Positions 54,049 to 63,964 of a stretch of DNA of 64,000 nucleotides are shown here, one piece after another. Every line of letters begins with the position of its first letter. Position 1 is the first letter of the stretch. The notes under the pieces were generated by a model that saw nothing but the letters and a program-made list of their open reading frames with translations, ran no database searches and was not told the origin of the DNA. Both the position numbers and the translations under genes were made by a program. Source of the DNA: Siphonodentalium dalli. Its lineage: Eukaryota; Mollusca; Scaphopoda; Gadilida; Siphonodentaliidae. The stretch spans positions 121,491,030 to 121,555,029 of the forward strand of contig CP136067.1 in assembly GCA_032622095.1 (NCBI GenBank), given 5' to 3'.

Positions 54049-54429
54049 TTAAAGGCCATTTAATTTTCGAGTCACCGACTATTTTTTTTATAGTGCCTTG
54101 ATATACGGTTTTCATAACAATCTATGCCATAAAATATGATTAAAATACTATAATTCATCACCATTTGAAACGTACGTCTGTGTCACATAAGATGCCCATA
54201 GAGAAATAGAAAACAGCTGAAATCGTAGAAAGATTTCCCCCGTTATGGCTCCCAGAATGCAACATAATTCAAACTAAAAATGTATTTTAAATGGAAGTTC
54301 ACAGTTTATTACACCGAATAAGTTGATAATATACAATATTTTGGAGCTTCCTCTTTAATGGTATATAAATAATATGGCATATATTTTAAATAAACTTATC
54401 TGGGGTTCGAAAATTAATTGGGCCCTTAA
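54049..54429 (-). mobile_element. Family D MITE (copy D4)
   Basis: TTAAAGGCCATTTAATTTTC, tagtgccttgatatacggtt, gctcccagaatgcaacataa, ttcgaaaattaattgggccc, TTAA. TTAA at both borders; the centre is shortened relative to D1. Confidence 0.8.
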
Positions 54430-55025
54430 AAGCAGGGACGTGACCAGTCTCATTGAAACTATAGACCAATATTTCATTACAATCAATATCGGGTCTATAG
54501 AGACACCGATAGTTACAGAATTCAGTGTAACGCACACGGGATATGTAAACATTACGATTTAGCACACAGTCGTAGTAATTATCCGTATTTAGTGTGCGAC
54601 GTATACTATATATATGTTGGGACAAAATATGAACCGGATCACTGAGTTGATTAATAAGTTTTAATCTCTTTGCAAAAAAAAACAATTATATTAGGTACAC
54701 GATTTCTGTCTGAAGTAACATATATTAGCTGATTTTTTACCACCCCCCCCACCGGGTATTATATGGGTAACTTTGTCGACGTTTGCATGGTCAGTTAACA
54801 AGTGTGTCTTAGTGCGACGTAACACGTGGTTTGTAATGACTGGGTGAGACTGCTTGTGTGAAAAAGTGTGAATATTAATTGCCTTTTGCATGAAGTTATT
54901 GTTTGATCGAAATATCGCATTCTTCGATGCGATGGCTCTCTGAGTAATTTCATTGGCGCGATTCCTTTCATGGAGACTCTAGACCCAGTGTTGATTGGTA
55001 GTAATATAATCTTGGTCTACTTTCA
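54430..55025. other. No gene recognised; C run near 54742
   Basis: Short overlapping frames on both strands are uninformative. Confidence 0.4.
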
Positions 55026-55445
55026 GCGAGACTGGGATGTGGCTAGATGGTCTCCGTGGGGGGGTCTAGTATCAACCTTCAAATTGTTAACTACATGTAC
55101 ATTCACTTGTCCCTTGAACCAGACCAAACTCCTATGTTCGCGAAATTCTATTTGCAACCCCTCCCATTTGAGTGGAAATATTCCAAAGTTGAAAAATTTC
55201 CTACTGATCGCCATTTGAGACAATTTTATTTACGAAAAGTATAACAATATGTTGCTGTTGGTTTAAAACTAACATATTCCCCACTAATTATTGATTGAAA
55301 ATTAAAACTATGAGAACAATTTCATCCAATATGTGATGTGTAAAATTTCCAACTAATGTTGTGTCATGCAGGCATTGAATTTCCTAATGTTGAAATTTGT
55401 TTACCAAAGTTGTGGGGTGAAACCCCCTCCCCAAAACCGCCCCTG
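55026..55445. mobile_element. Family T element (copy T2)
   Basis: gactgggatgtggctagatg, gtctccgtgggggggtct, gaaccagaccaaactcctat, gatcgccatttgagac, ctaattattgattgaaaatt. Collinear with T1 over ~300 bp. The right terminus (gtcgccacgtccctg) is not preserved. Confidence 0.55.
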
Positions 55446-56714
55446 TGTCTATAAAATGTCCGGGTCTGGAAGTTGTCTATATATATATATATCGCAGACC
55501 CCCCCCCCCGTCTTTAACATTTTATCTCTATATTAGATTCCTTAGCGGACTGGCTGCGTGCGAGACTGGCTGCGCGCGAGACTGGCTCTATTCTATGACT
55601 GAAGTTTATACTAAACTTCCACAGCACAATTTATTACGGGATCAATTCATTTTAAGACCCCGCCTAATAAGTTCCGGAACATTATAGCGATAGAAATGGC
55701 ATACCACTATAATTCAACTCCAATAATACATTTCTCTATAGCATTGGGGTGCAATTTCGTGTATTGATATAGGTGACTTTTCACTCTCGTATGCATAATT
55801 TTGCGCGAAAGCAAAAATTAATCAAAATCTTGGTTTTGTTGCAGATAAATCGTGCATTTTGGGAGATAAACGTACACTGTTGAGTTGGATATTCAATCAT
55901 TAAAACGATCAAAGCGAGTTCGCAAATTGTGTCCATGCTCGAATCACAGATTATACAATGATACATGATACGTTTATCTCCATTGTAATTTAATCCACCG
56001 AAAAATAAAAACGAATCTGCACGGGAATAACTTTTTTTATTGGCATTATATATGCTATGAAACGAGATATCCCTGTTCTGATGATCAGATCTCTGGGGTA
56101 TATTCCATGGGGTTACTCGGAACAGCACCCGAATGACTTCCTGTTAATGGTGTCTATATATAGCAAACAACTGCCCGGTTGAACTCAATTACAGGACTCC
56201 TGGCTGTCGGTGAAATATTTGACGCGCGTCGTCAATTGCAACGTGCTACATTCAAATTGCACCCGTCAGCGGGCGATGCTGATGAATCGAAAACTAAAAC
56301 TATCAATCAGAGCGCATGTTTTAGCGCCAAATATTCAACTTGAATTACAATTATCAAAATAAAAAACAAATATGTATAACATCGAGTTGTCTACAAGGGA
56401 TGGACTTGGTAGTCAATATCTATAACACATTCGGCCTATGTTTACTCCACCACAACTTATTTTCACAGCCCACACAAATTCCACAAATCAAAGTTGATGA
56501 TTGTAAACGTACAATGTACATTCATTTTACAATGTTGAATGTAATCGATAAAAATCATAAAACGTATGTCCAAAGTAAAATATCGGAACATTGTTTGTGT
56601 AATCAATCCGAACAGTTTTAATGTAACTATTCAGTGCCACATTATACTCTGCGGAATACATTTTAAATTTACAGCACTATAAAATTGCAACAACCTTTCC
56701 GTTGGGAACATAGA
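55446..56714. other. Gene-free stretch with a C run and a short GC-rich direct repeat
   Basis: A C run at 55500, then gactggctgcgtgcgagact, ggctgcgcgcgagactggct near 55549-55590 (about 17-bp unit, 2-3 copies). A 115-codon minus-strand frame (55781-56128) has no domain I recognise. Confidence 0.4.
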
Positions 56715-56967
56715 CAAGCCTTGATATAGTGTGTCTGTCATTTGCAGAATGAGGTTCCCAGAGGGTGAATTTAGTGATGCTACCCCGCATAGCGGGCTAT
56801 CATCACCAAATTCACCACCTGGGAACCTCATTCTGCTGAGGTTTAAGCAGAATGAAGTTCCCAGAGGGTGAATTTGGTGATGCTAGCCCGCTATGCGGGG
56901 TAGCATCACTAAATTACCCTCTGGGGACCTCATTCTGCAAATGACAGACACACTATTTCAAGGCTTG
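56715..56967. mobile_element. Family I fold-back with two inverted hairpins (copy I1)
   Basis: Outer arms caagccttgatatagtgtgt and acacactatttcaaggcttg. Inside are two hairpins in tandem. Each runs cagaatgaggttcccagagg...tagtgatgctaccccgcata and back. The centres gcatagcgggctatc and ctagcccgctatgcgg are inverses of one another. The arrangement (outer arms plus a pair of mutually inverted hairpins) is the same architecture as family E, with unrelated sequence. Confidence 0.85.
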
Positions 56968-57189
56968 AACACAGACCTGCAGCAGTACAACTCCTCCACA
57001 ATGTTACTATTTTATGTCAGCTGATCTGGGATGCATTCACAGGTGTCCTAGTACAGCGTTACTGGAGTCCTAACCACGACGGTGATAATTGCTTGTCTGT
57101 GGACGAGGTCCGTTCGCCTGGACTACATGTCGATGACCAATCTTTTGATTCTTTATTATTATTAAACGGATACGACTCGTTTTAATCTC

Positions 57190-57803
57190 ATAATTATTAG
57201 CTTTGATAGGTGGGTTCATCCACTCGAATCAAATACTTTTTACCTCCGAAATCAAATAAATAGTAATTGAGGGGCGCTTAAAGGCACGTGAGGTCTTAGT
57301 TGTCGAAAATATTCATATTTGTTCTAATCACCGTAAACAGAAAAACATTAAAACGCATACAGTTTCGTTCACATATACCATGACCATCACGTAAACAGCA
57401 TGTTATCATAAAGACCTACTATATTTTACCTAAGCAAGGGCATTATTGTGTTACAGAAGACAGCGCAATGCTACTGGCTAATCACACACAAATGGCATAA
57501 ACGCTCTTTATTAGTTCCATATCAGGAATTCACCAACAAAGAACGCTCTTTATGTTTACCAACATAATATAAACAAACACCAGAACAGTTACTTTTTATG
57601 CTTTTGTTTACATAACAATGGTAAAATATTTGACAATAACATACTGTTTATGCGATATTTCTTATTGTATACGGACAAAGTCTGTCTACATTTTGATATT
57701 CTTTCTGTTTGTGGCGGTTTTTCACGGGTGGAAATATTTTCACAGGATACTCACCGCCAAGGCCAACCGTACCTTTAATCGGATTATGCATCTTGAAGTT
57801 TCC
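57190..57803 (-). mobile_element. Family A fragment split by family C (copy A7)
   Basis: Left piece (57190-57281): gctttgataggtgggttcat, tagtaattgaggggcgcTTAA. Right piece (57775-57803): TTAATCGGATTATGCATCTT. Joined at TTAA, these give the family A end exactly as in A6 (gggcgcttaattggattatg). Confidence 0.85.
57282..57774. mobile_element. Family C fold-back, complete (copy C3), inserted at TTAA in A7
   Basis: TTAA-AGGCACGTGAGG ... CCAACCGTACCT-TTAA. The arms are inverted over roughly 190 bp: caccgtaaacag / ctgtttgtggcgg; gtaaacagcatgttatc / gacaataacatactgttta. Interior includes aacgctctttatt. This is the best reference copy for C and proves TTAA targeting. Confidence 0.9.
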
Positions 57804-58120
57804 ATCTACACGTATCACATACGAAAACATATATACTGCCAATTTAAGGTACATGGCAGTTTGAAGGTCCAAATTATGCTCACTTTTAATTGTTACACCG
57901 TGGTCTGGTAAATACGCTAAACATTCTTATACGGCCTCTTTATGTCATAGAAAGACTAATTCGACTGACCGAATTCAGAAAGGTCCAGGCATGGGACAAT
58001 TAAGAGCATTCCGTGTTAGTCTATTTCTGATATGGTAAAAATTAAAAGATTTTATTTCAGTTCTGTGAAAACAAATTAAAACAGCTGAAACATAATTGAC
58101 ATTGGCAATTATTTTTCAAA
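57804..58120. other. No gene recognised
   Basis: AT-rich sequence only. Confidence 0.4.
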
Positions 58121-58590
58121 GCATATATGACCCACCATATCAAATCCAGTCGTAAGTCGAGATTTTTTTACCCTGTGCCAATGCATTCTCTTATATATGC
58201 GAGTCGACCATAGGTCGCCTCGCATATATAAGAGAATGCATTGGCCTAGCAATTTCTAATCATTGTTTTTAAATAAATGTTTCTTACAATTTTTAGGACA
58301 TAACATAAAAACATCCATTACCCTGCAGGGAGCCCCACATATATATAGAAGCATATAGAAGAGTGTCGTCTGCTCATGTTTGTCTGGGGCTCTGTATGGG
58401 TGAAATTATAAAATTGTTAAAGAATACAAGACAAAAATATTAAAATTGTAAAAAATTGTTAGGCCAATGCATTCTCTTATATATGCGAGGCGACCTATGA
58501 TCGACTCGCATATATAAGAGAATGCATTGGCACAGGGTAAAAAAATCCCGACTTACGACTGGATTTGATATGGCGGGTCACATATATGCA
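58121..58590. mobile_element. E twin hairpins inside a third, unrelated shell (copy E9)
   Basis: Outer arms gcatatatgacccaccatat, caaatccagtcgtaagtcg and their inverse cgacttacgactggatttga, tatggcgggtcacatatat. Immediately inside are tttttttaccctgtgcc and ggcacagggtaaaaaaa. The hairpins at 58177-58245 and 58463-58531 have mutually inverted centres, as in E3/E4. No TTAA or CCCTTT end is present, so the hairpin pair is in a different element here. Confidence 0.85.
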
Positions 58591-58616
58591 TGGGACCGGT
58601 ATATCAGTATGTCGTG

Positions 58617-58690
58617 TAGTTATCGACCTATCTTATACCTCCTTTTAAATTACGTCCACAAAATGTATAAGTTCGAATGAGCCATGTCCG
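58617..58690. repeat. Repeat U fragment (U3)
   Basis: ttatcgacctatcttatacc, tccttttaaattacgt and gagccatgtccgttta match pieces of U1 (9315-9345) and U2 (24230-24250, inverse). Confidence 0.5.
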
Positions 58691-58849
58691 TTTACTTGAC
58701 AAAATCCATAAAACGATATTTGCAACATGAGTTAAAACTTTGAGAAATGACATTACTTTTGTGGATTAGAACTTATAACATGAACAATATTGTAAATTGT
58801 TCTCTATGCGAGGTTGATAACAATTTTTCGACGGGCAGTATTCTTCGTA

Positions 58850-59102
58850 CCTCAGAGTACCTGGGTATTTGGTACCCAGAGTACCTGGATATTTGGTACT
58901 CCAGAGTACCATATTTGGTACTCCCACGGGACAAGTTCAGTACCTACATGTACGTAGGTACTCTGGAGTACCTATTGTTTTAAGAGTGTGTTTAGGCCTA
59001 GGCGCTGTAGGATTATTCCAGCAATTTGGTACTCCCACAGGACAAGTTCAGTACCTACACCTACATGTACGTAGGTAATCTGGAGTACCTATTGTTTTAA
59101 GA
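58850..59102. repeat. GGTACTC/GAGTACC repeat cluster with a ~116-bp duplication
   Basis: Words gagtacc and ggtactc alternate. The longer phrase tttggtactcccacgggaca, then agttcagtacctacatgtac, ctggagtacctattgtttta occurs near 58912 and 59027. The second copy has an extra 'ctacac'. Self-complementary acatgtacgt words add fold-back potential. Confidence 0.85.
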
Positions 59103-59496
59103 CTTTGGAGGGCTCTGAGCTGTTGGCTTATACATACAGTGAGAATAAAATCCTTTTAATTTGGCCTGAGCAAAATTACAATTATTGTTGCAATACATAG
59201 GATTAAGGTTTATTTAATTATAAATGATTCCGCAGACTATACTTGGCATCGCGCATCAAAGAAATAAAGAGATTGTCCGAATAACTGGCCTCCTGGTTAA
59301 TGGTCCGTCCTCTTGAACTCTACACAGCAGACGTAACTATCGGATTCTCATTTGGCTCAATGCACCGCTTAAAGAGCACAGTATGATCAGCCCTACCGTG
59401 GTACTCATTGGAAATGCTACCGGAAGCGCTCTAGCAGGGAATCACATCAATTGTTCGTTCCGACTTCGTCTCGGTGACGTCCACTCTGCCATCTCG

Positions 59497-59765
59497 GAAA
59501 TTGGCGTCTCGGAGTCCGATTCAGAAAGCAGTGATAAATTGTTAACCTGCTTGGTTTCAAAACATGGTACATCCATTCTTCAGATGATGGTCTCGCGGAA
59601 CCCTTATAATCAATAGTAGATTTGGGATGATTGTGTTTATGATAAACATTCGTGGAAATCATATATGTTATTTTACACAATCGTGGAGTGTTTAATAATG
59701 AGGGTAGCTGGTTATTGGCATCGATAATCCTGACGTTATTGGCAATCCTGCTGTATGAATGACAC
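59497..59765 (+). repeat. Local repeat R, copy 1
   Basis: ggaaattggcgtctcggagt, ccgattcagaaagcagtgat, aacatggtacatccattctt, gtttaataatgagggtagct, cctgacgttattggcaatcc. Two further copies lie within 1.5 kb. A 77-codon frame (59383-59616) runs into it; the product is unrecognised. Confidence 0.75.
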
Positions 59766-60028
59766 TGCATAGTTAACGATATGAGCCCAGCGATGTTGGG
59801 ATGTTCAAATGTTTAGAGACTTCTTATTTGACACGAAATTTCTTGAGAACATTTTAATCTTAAGAAATACGAAATATTTGAATTCAACATCGTTCTCTTG
59901 GTACAGACATCGCGAAAATCTACAGAAGCACCCAACAGTTTTACGCTGAAAACTACTACAAAATATCATAACTGTTTCTTGAAGAAGTCAGCTGAATTTT
60001 GCCAGGCCGCCGAATATACCAGGTGGTG

Positions 60029-60170
60029 AAAAATAATAGATTTTAATAATCGAAATCTGATAATTCTGAGCTTTGGTGTGTGGTTTCCTCGTCACAATTC
60101 AAATATCTTTTTACCACCAAAGCCAAACAAATAGTAATTTAGGGGCGTTAAATCGGATTATGCTTCATTA
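60029..60170 (-). mobile_element. Family A fragment (copy A8)
   Basis: aataatcgaaatctgataat, ctgagctttggtgtgtggtt, caaatagtaatttaggggcg, ttaaatcggattatgcttca, TTAA. Lies between R copies 1 and 2. Confidence 0.75.
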
Positions 60171-60368
60171 ACCTGGCTTGGTTTCAAAACATGGTACGTC
60201 CATGCTTCAGAGTGGGACGCATCTAATCAATACTAGTAGATTTGGGTTGATTGTTTTGATGGTATAAGCATACTTGTAAATCATATGTTATTTTACACAA
60301 GGGTAGAGTGTTTAATAATGAGGATAGCTTTCTGTTGACGTCGATAACCATGCCGTTATTAAATCATT
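60171..60368 (+). repeat. Local repeat R, copy 2 (partial)
   Basis: taacctggcttggtttcaaa, acatggtacgtccatgcttc, gtttaataatgaggatagct, ataaccatgccgttatt. Lacks the first ~60 bp of R, where the A8 fragment sits. Confidence 0.7.
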
Positions 60369-60382
60369 CTCTATTGTTGTAG

Positions 60383-60735
60383 GCAGTGTCGCGACTAGAT
60401 CATCTTGGTTGCGGTGTCAAACTTTTCAAAAGCCCCCCTCTTTGAACTTTTTCAATATTCGGGAAATACTATTTACACCACCTTGGGTTGGAATTTTCCA
60501 ACTGGGACCTCAAATTTTCCAACTGTTGGCATTTCTAACCTGACATCCATCATGGTTGAATAATATCCAACTGATAGTCATTTCATTCCGAATTTTAAAC
60601 GAAAGTGTGAAACTATTCGACTTTTAGGTTTAAAAAAAATGTAAATAATGCTTGGAATTTTAAACTACCAGAACAATTTTAACCTATTTCTGATCTGAAA
60701 TTTCCAACTGATGTTATGCCAGGCACAACATTTCT
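60383..60735. mobile_element. Family T element (copy T3)
   Basis: cagtgtcgcgactagatcat, ttggaattttccaactggga, aaattttccaactgttggca, ctgatgttatgccaggcaca. Several ccaactg/cagttgg inversions. The CAGTG start fits hAT-like ends. Lies between R copies 2 and 3. Confidence 0.5.
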
Positions 60736-60771
60736 AACTGTTGAAAAAACATCGACTGGGTGGCGTAAATT

Positions 60772-61050
60772 GGAAATTGGCGTCTCGGAGTCCGATTCAG
60801 AAAGCAATGATAAATTGTTAACCTGCTTGGTTTCTAAACATGGTACATCCATTCTTCATATGATGGTTTCGCGGGACCCATGTAATCAATAGTAGATCTG
60901 GAATAATTGTGTTTATGGTAAACATTTGTGTAAGCCACATTTGTTATTATACTCAACCGTAGAATGTTTAATAATGCGGATAGCTGGATATAGACTTCAA
61001 TAACCCTGACATTATTGGTAATTCTGTTGTATACTACTGTAGACTTGACA
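60772..61050 (+). repeat. Local repeat R, copy 3
   Basis: ggaaattggcgtctcggagt, cattcttcatatgatggttt, gtttaataatgcggatagct, ccctgacattattggtaatt. Closest to copy 1 and includes its first ~60 bp. Confidence 0.75.
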
Positions 61051-61054
61051 AGTC

Positions 61055-61355
61055 CGCTCTGGACCGACATTAAATTTTACTTTTGCCAAATAATTTGCCA
61101 AATGAAAATATTTTTTACCTAATTATTTTAGCATTTGCCTGATAGTATATTTTCGACACTCACGGTTTGAACGACTTTTGATATCGATAGAAAAGCAGTT
61201 AGTTAATAATTAATTATACTCCCATCAGACTCATCTCTATTGTAATATCATACAACAATAAACCAATCACAGGACAATACACTGGTTGAAAGGTTGCTTC
61301 ATCAGAAGGGCACACCACAGGGAGGTCTAGCTATGTAAGCACCACCACCACCACA
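61055..61355 (-). repeat. Dispersed repeat S, reverse copy (S2)
   Basis: acttttgccaaataatttgc, gatatcgatagaaaagcagt, taatatcatacaacaataaa, caccaccaccacca. Reverse complement order of S1 (1265-1590). Begins directly after R copy 3. Confidence 0.7.
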
Positions 61356-61661
61356 CTAAATACTAGTAATCCCTCCAACCATCGGTACTATGCTATGAGA
61401 TTAACTACATCTTAATAGAGGTGTTAAATTTTCCTAAACCTTATAGAACACCACTAAACTAATTATGTTGTAAGAGTTACCTGAAATGAATGGTTTTGAT
61501 TGACCAATATTTCTTGAGGAATTAAAAAATGACATGCTGAAACTTTTGCCACATGAAAATATTTGTTTTGCCAAATGTGAATTATGTTTGTCATTGGCAA
61601 ATTTGGCAAGTAGCAATGCGAACCCTGCTTGGCACTGTGTAGTTCCAATAATATGAATCAG

Positions 61662-62899
61662 ATATATTGGCTGCTGACACACGTACCACAGTAGCGATGG
61701 CAGAGTGGGTGTGACAATTTATTATGGTGGAGTTCGGTGACAATAGCTCATCATAATTAATATGCCATAGCAAGCCATATCGCCCGCTGCAAATTCGCAC
61801 AATGAGTCTACCAAGCTCTATCAGCGACGGTCGATCTCTCAAGGATGTATCTACCTGAATGTCTTGTCGCTGTCGATCTTTACTCAACACGCAGTGTTAT
61901 ATTTTGCATGCTAACACACAAGTGCACTTGATAACTTAATGAACAACCCATTTGTGTCAACAGCCATGATTGTTCTTACTAAGAACAAATCGCACACGGT
62001 GTAATTTCTCAGCAAATGTAAGTGAGTCAAACCTTATATATGCGTAGAACTAAACTTCGCAAAATAAAAAACGCAATTGGGGAACTGTCTTAATACTCAT
62101 GAAACTAATATTATAAGTTATTGTGGTGGATTAACGGTAACATGGTGTGACATTGACGGCTTGGAGTTTATGTTCAACCGAGTCGCGAAGCGACGAGTTT
62201 GAACATACGCCCCAAGCCGTCAGTGTCACACCATGCTACCGTCAATCAACCACAATAAAGTATATGTTCTGCCGACAGTCCTGGTCATTCTCAGAAATTT
62301 TACATTTATTCCGAAGAATGATCAGCAGAAAATATCAAAATCTCCTATTGCTCTCGCCATAACGTTGTTCAACTAAAATGACGTCATGAAAAAAGCAGGA
62401 CAGCGAGAGACGATGAAACCGTTGTCTTGGTTTCCCTTATGTTGACGGCTCGAGACGTAAACATAAGATATGTTGCGCGGCTCTCTAACCAATCAACGAC
62501 GCGGTTTCTTGCTGGAGGCGGAACATAAGTTGATAAACATGCATTGAGAATCAATTTGAGATCACATAAAACGTACCACCACGTGCATGATATGTGAGTG
62601 AATGAGGAATTGCCACAAGGCTACGGTGAAACACAATTCTGGACGATCGTGGATCATCGTGCAATTATATATATCGTAGCGAATACAATTTAGCATGAGT
62701 GATGGGTAGAGATCAGCTTGGTGAAACGCCATGGGTTAATTGGTCCAGTCGACTCATTGTGCGGAAACTCAGCGGGCAACAATATTAATTTTGACGACAA
62801 ATTGTCACGAAACTGCACCATAATAAATTGTCACACCTGTACTTTTGTCACAACCGTCAAGCCATCGCTACTGTGATACGTGTGTCCGCAGCCAATATG
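61662..62899. mobile_element. Fold-back L, ~110-bp arms around 1 kb
   Basis: Left arm atattggctgctgacacacg, taccacagtagcgatggc, tgtgacaatttattatggtg. The right arm is its inverse: caccataataaattgtcaca, gccatcgctactgtgatacg, tgtgtccgcagccaatat. The interior has no recognisable protein and includes hairpin K. A third arm occurs at 52581. Confidence 0.75.
62120..62257. mobile_element. Hairpin K, ~65-bp arms
   Basis: gtggattaacggtaacatgg, tgtgacattgacggcttgga, gtttatgttcaaccgagtcg, and its inverse, with loop cgaagcgacg. A second copy begins near the window end (63965). It lies inside fold-back L. Confidence 0.85.
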
Positions 62900-63310
62900 A
62901 CGTTCAAACTGTTAAAATGCCCTGCCAGATTTGACCACATATACTACCATATGTTCGTCTGATATTCCAGATAATAATAAGATCTGACCGATGAGGCTGA
63001 CACAAATTCAAAACGTGTTAAAACTTGCTCTTTTTAAAGTCGATATATGGCTATCAATGATTCATATTAATGAGCTCATTGGTACGATCTATTTTTATCA
63101 TGTGATGTTATAGTGTCAATTCTTCAAATAGACCACGCGCCATGGCCAAAGTCCCACACCAAGCGTAACAGTACTTGTGATGTGGTCAAGATACCCCCAA
63201 AGGACCACTCTTTCAGGGCAATGCATTAATTGCCGAAGTCCCGTCCGGAGTAACCACTCTTGGAGAGACACTGCATGCGAGACAAGACGAAATCACTCTC
63301 CTTGAGAAGA

Positions 63311-63545
63311 TCCGGTATCTGAGTCTAAACCGGATAAAATATAGCCACTTTTATAAGATCACGCGGGGTGAAAACTTCTGCAGAGGCCCCGTCCTGAATA
63401 TCACAGAGTGGTCGAGCCAATATGAAAGCACACTCCGACACCACCAGCTGCGCCGGGTATTACAATTAAGTGTGAAGAATGGCCACGTGAACCACTCCTG
63501 TGGAAAATCCGGTTTCCCAGTTTAAACCGGATAAAATAGAGCCAC
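63311..63545. repeat. Duplicated CCGGTTT/AAACCGG hairpin, 197 bp apart
   Basis: gatccggtatctgagtctaa, accggataaaatatagccac at about 63309 and aatccggtttcccagtttaa, accggataaaatagagccac at about 63506. Each is a small stem (atccggttt / aaaccggat). The intervening sequence is GC-richer than the window average and holds no domain I recognise. Confidence 0.7.
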
Positions 63546-63937
63546 ATCCATCTATCCGAGCAGCGGGGACAATTAATTCGGGCATTATTTATTCATACAT
63601 TAGCGACAATCGACGCGATGAAGCCTGTAATTTGTTATCCGAAATCGGCTGGTAGTCTCGGTCGGAAGGAAAGCGACCACTTTAGTTTCGACCTTATATC
63701 GTACACATGTAGATTTTAAGATGGAGTGAGGTGACAACTTTTTTCAACCTTCACACAGCTTCACAGAAATGTTAGTTACACAGCTGAAACTTCAGACTTG
63801 ATGCCACTGAATTGCATTCATACTAAACTAGACACATTTTACATTGAATCCGCCCCTTAAATGTAATTATTAGTCTGATGGGAAATAAACAACATTTAAA
63901 CCAGTCCAACCTCTTCCCATCTCCTTCGATCTAAAAT

Positions 63938-63960
63938 GTATACTCCAAACTGGAGTATAC
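63938..63960. repeat. 10-bp-arm perfect hairpin
   Basis: gtatactcca-aac-tggagtatac. It adjoins the K copy at the window end. Confidence 0.85.
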
Positions 63961-63964
63961 TTCG

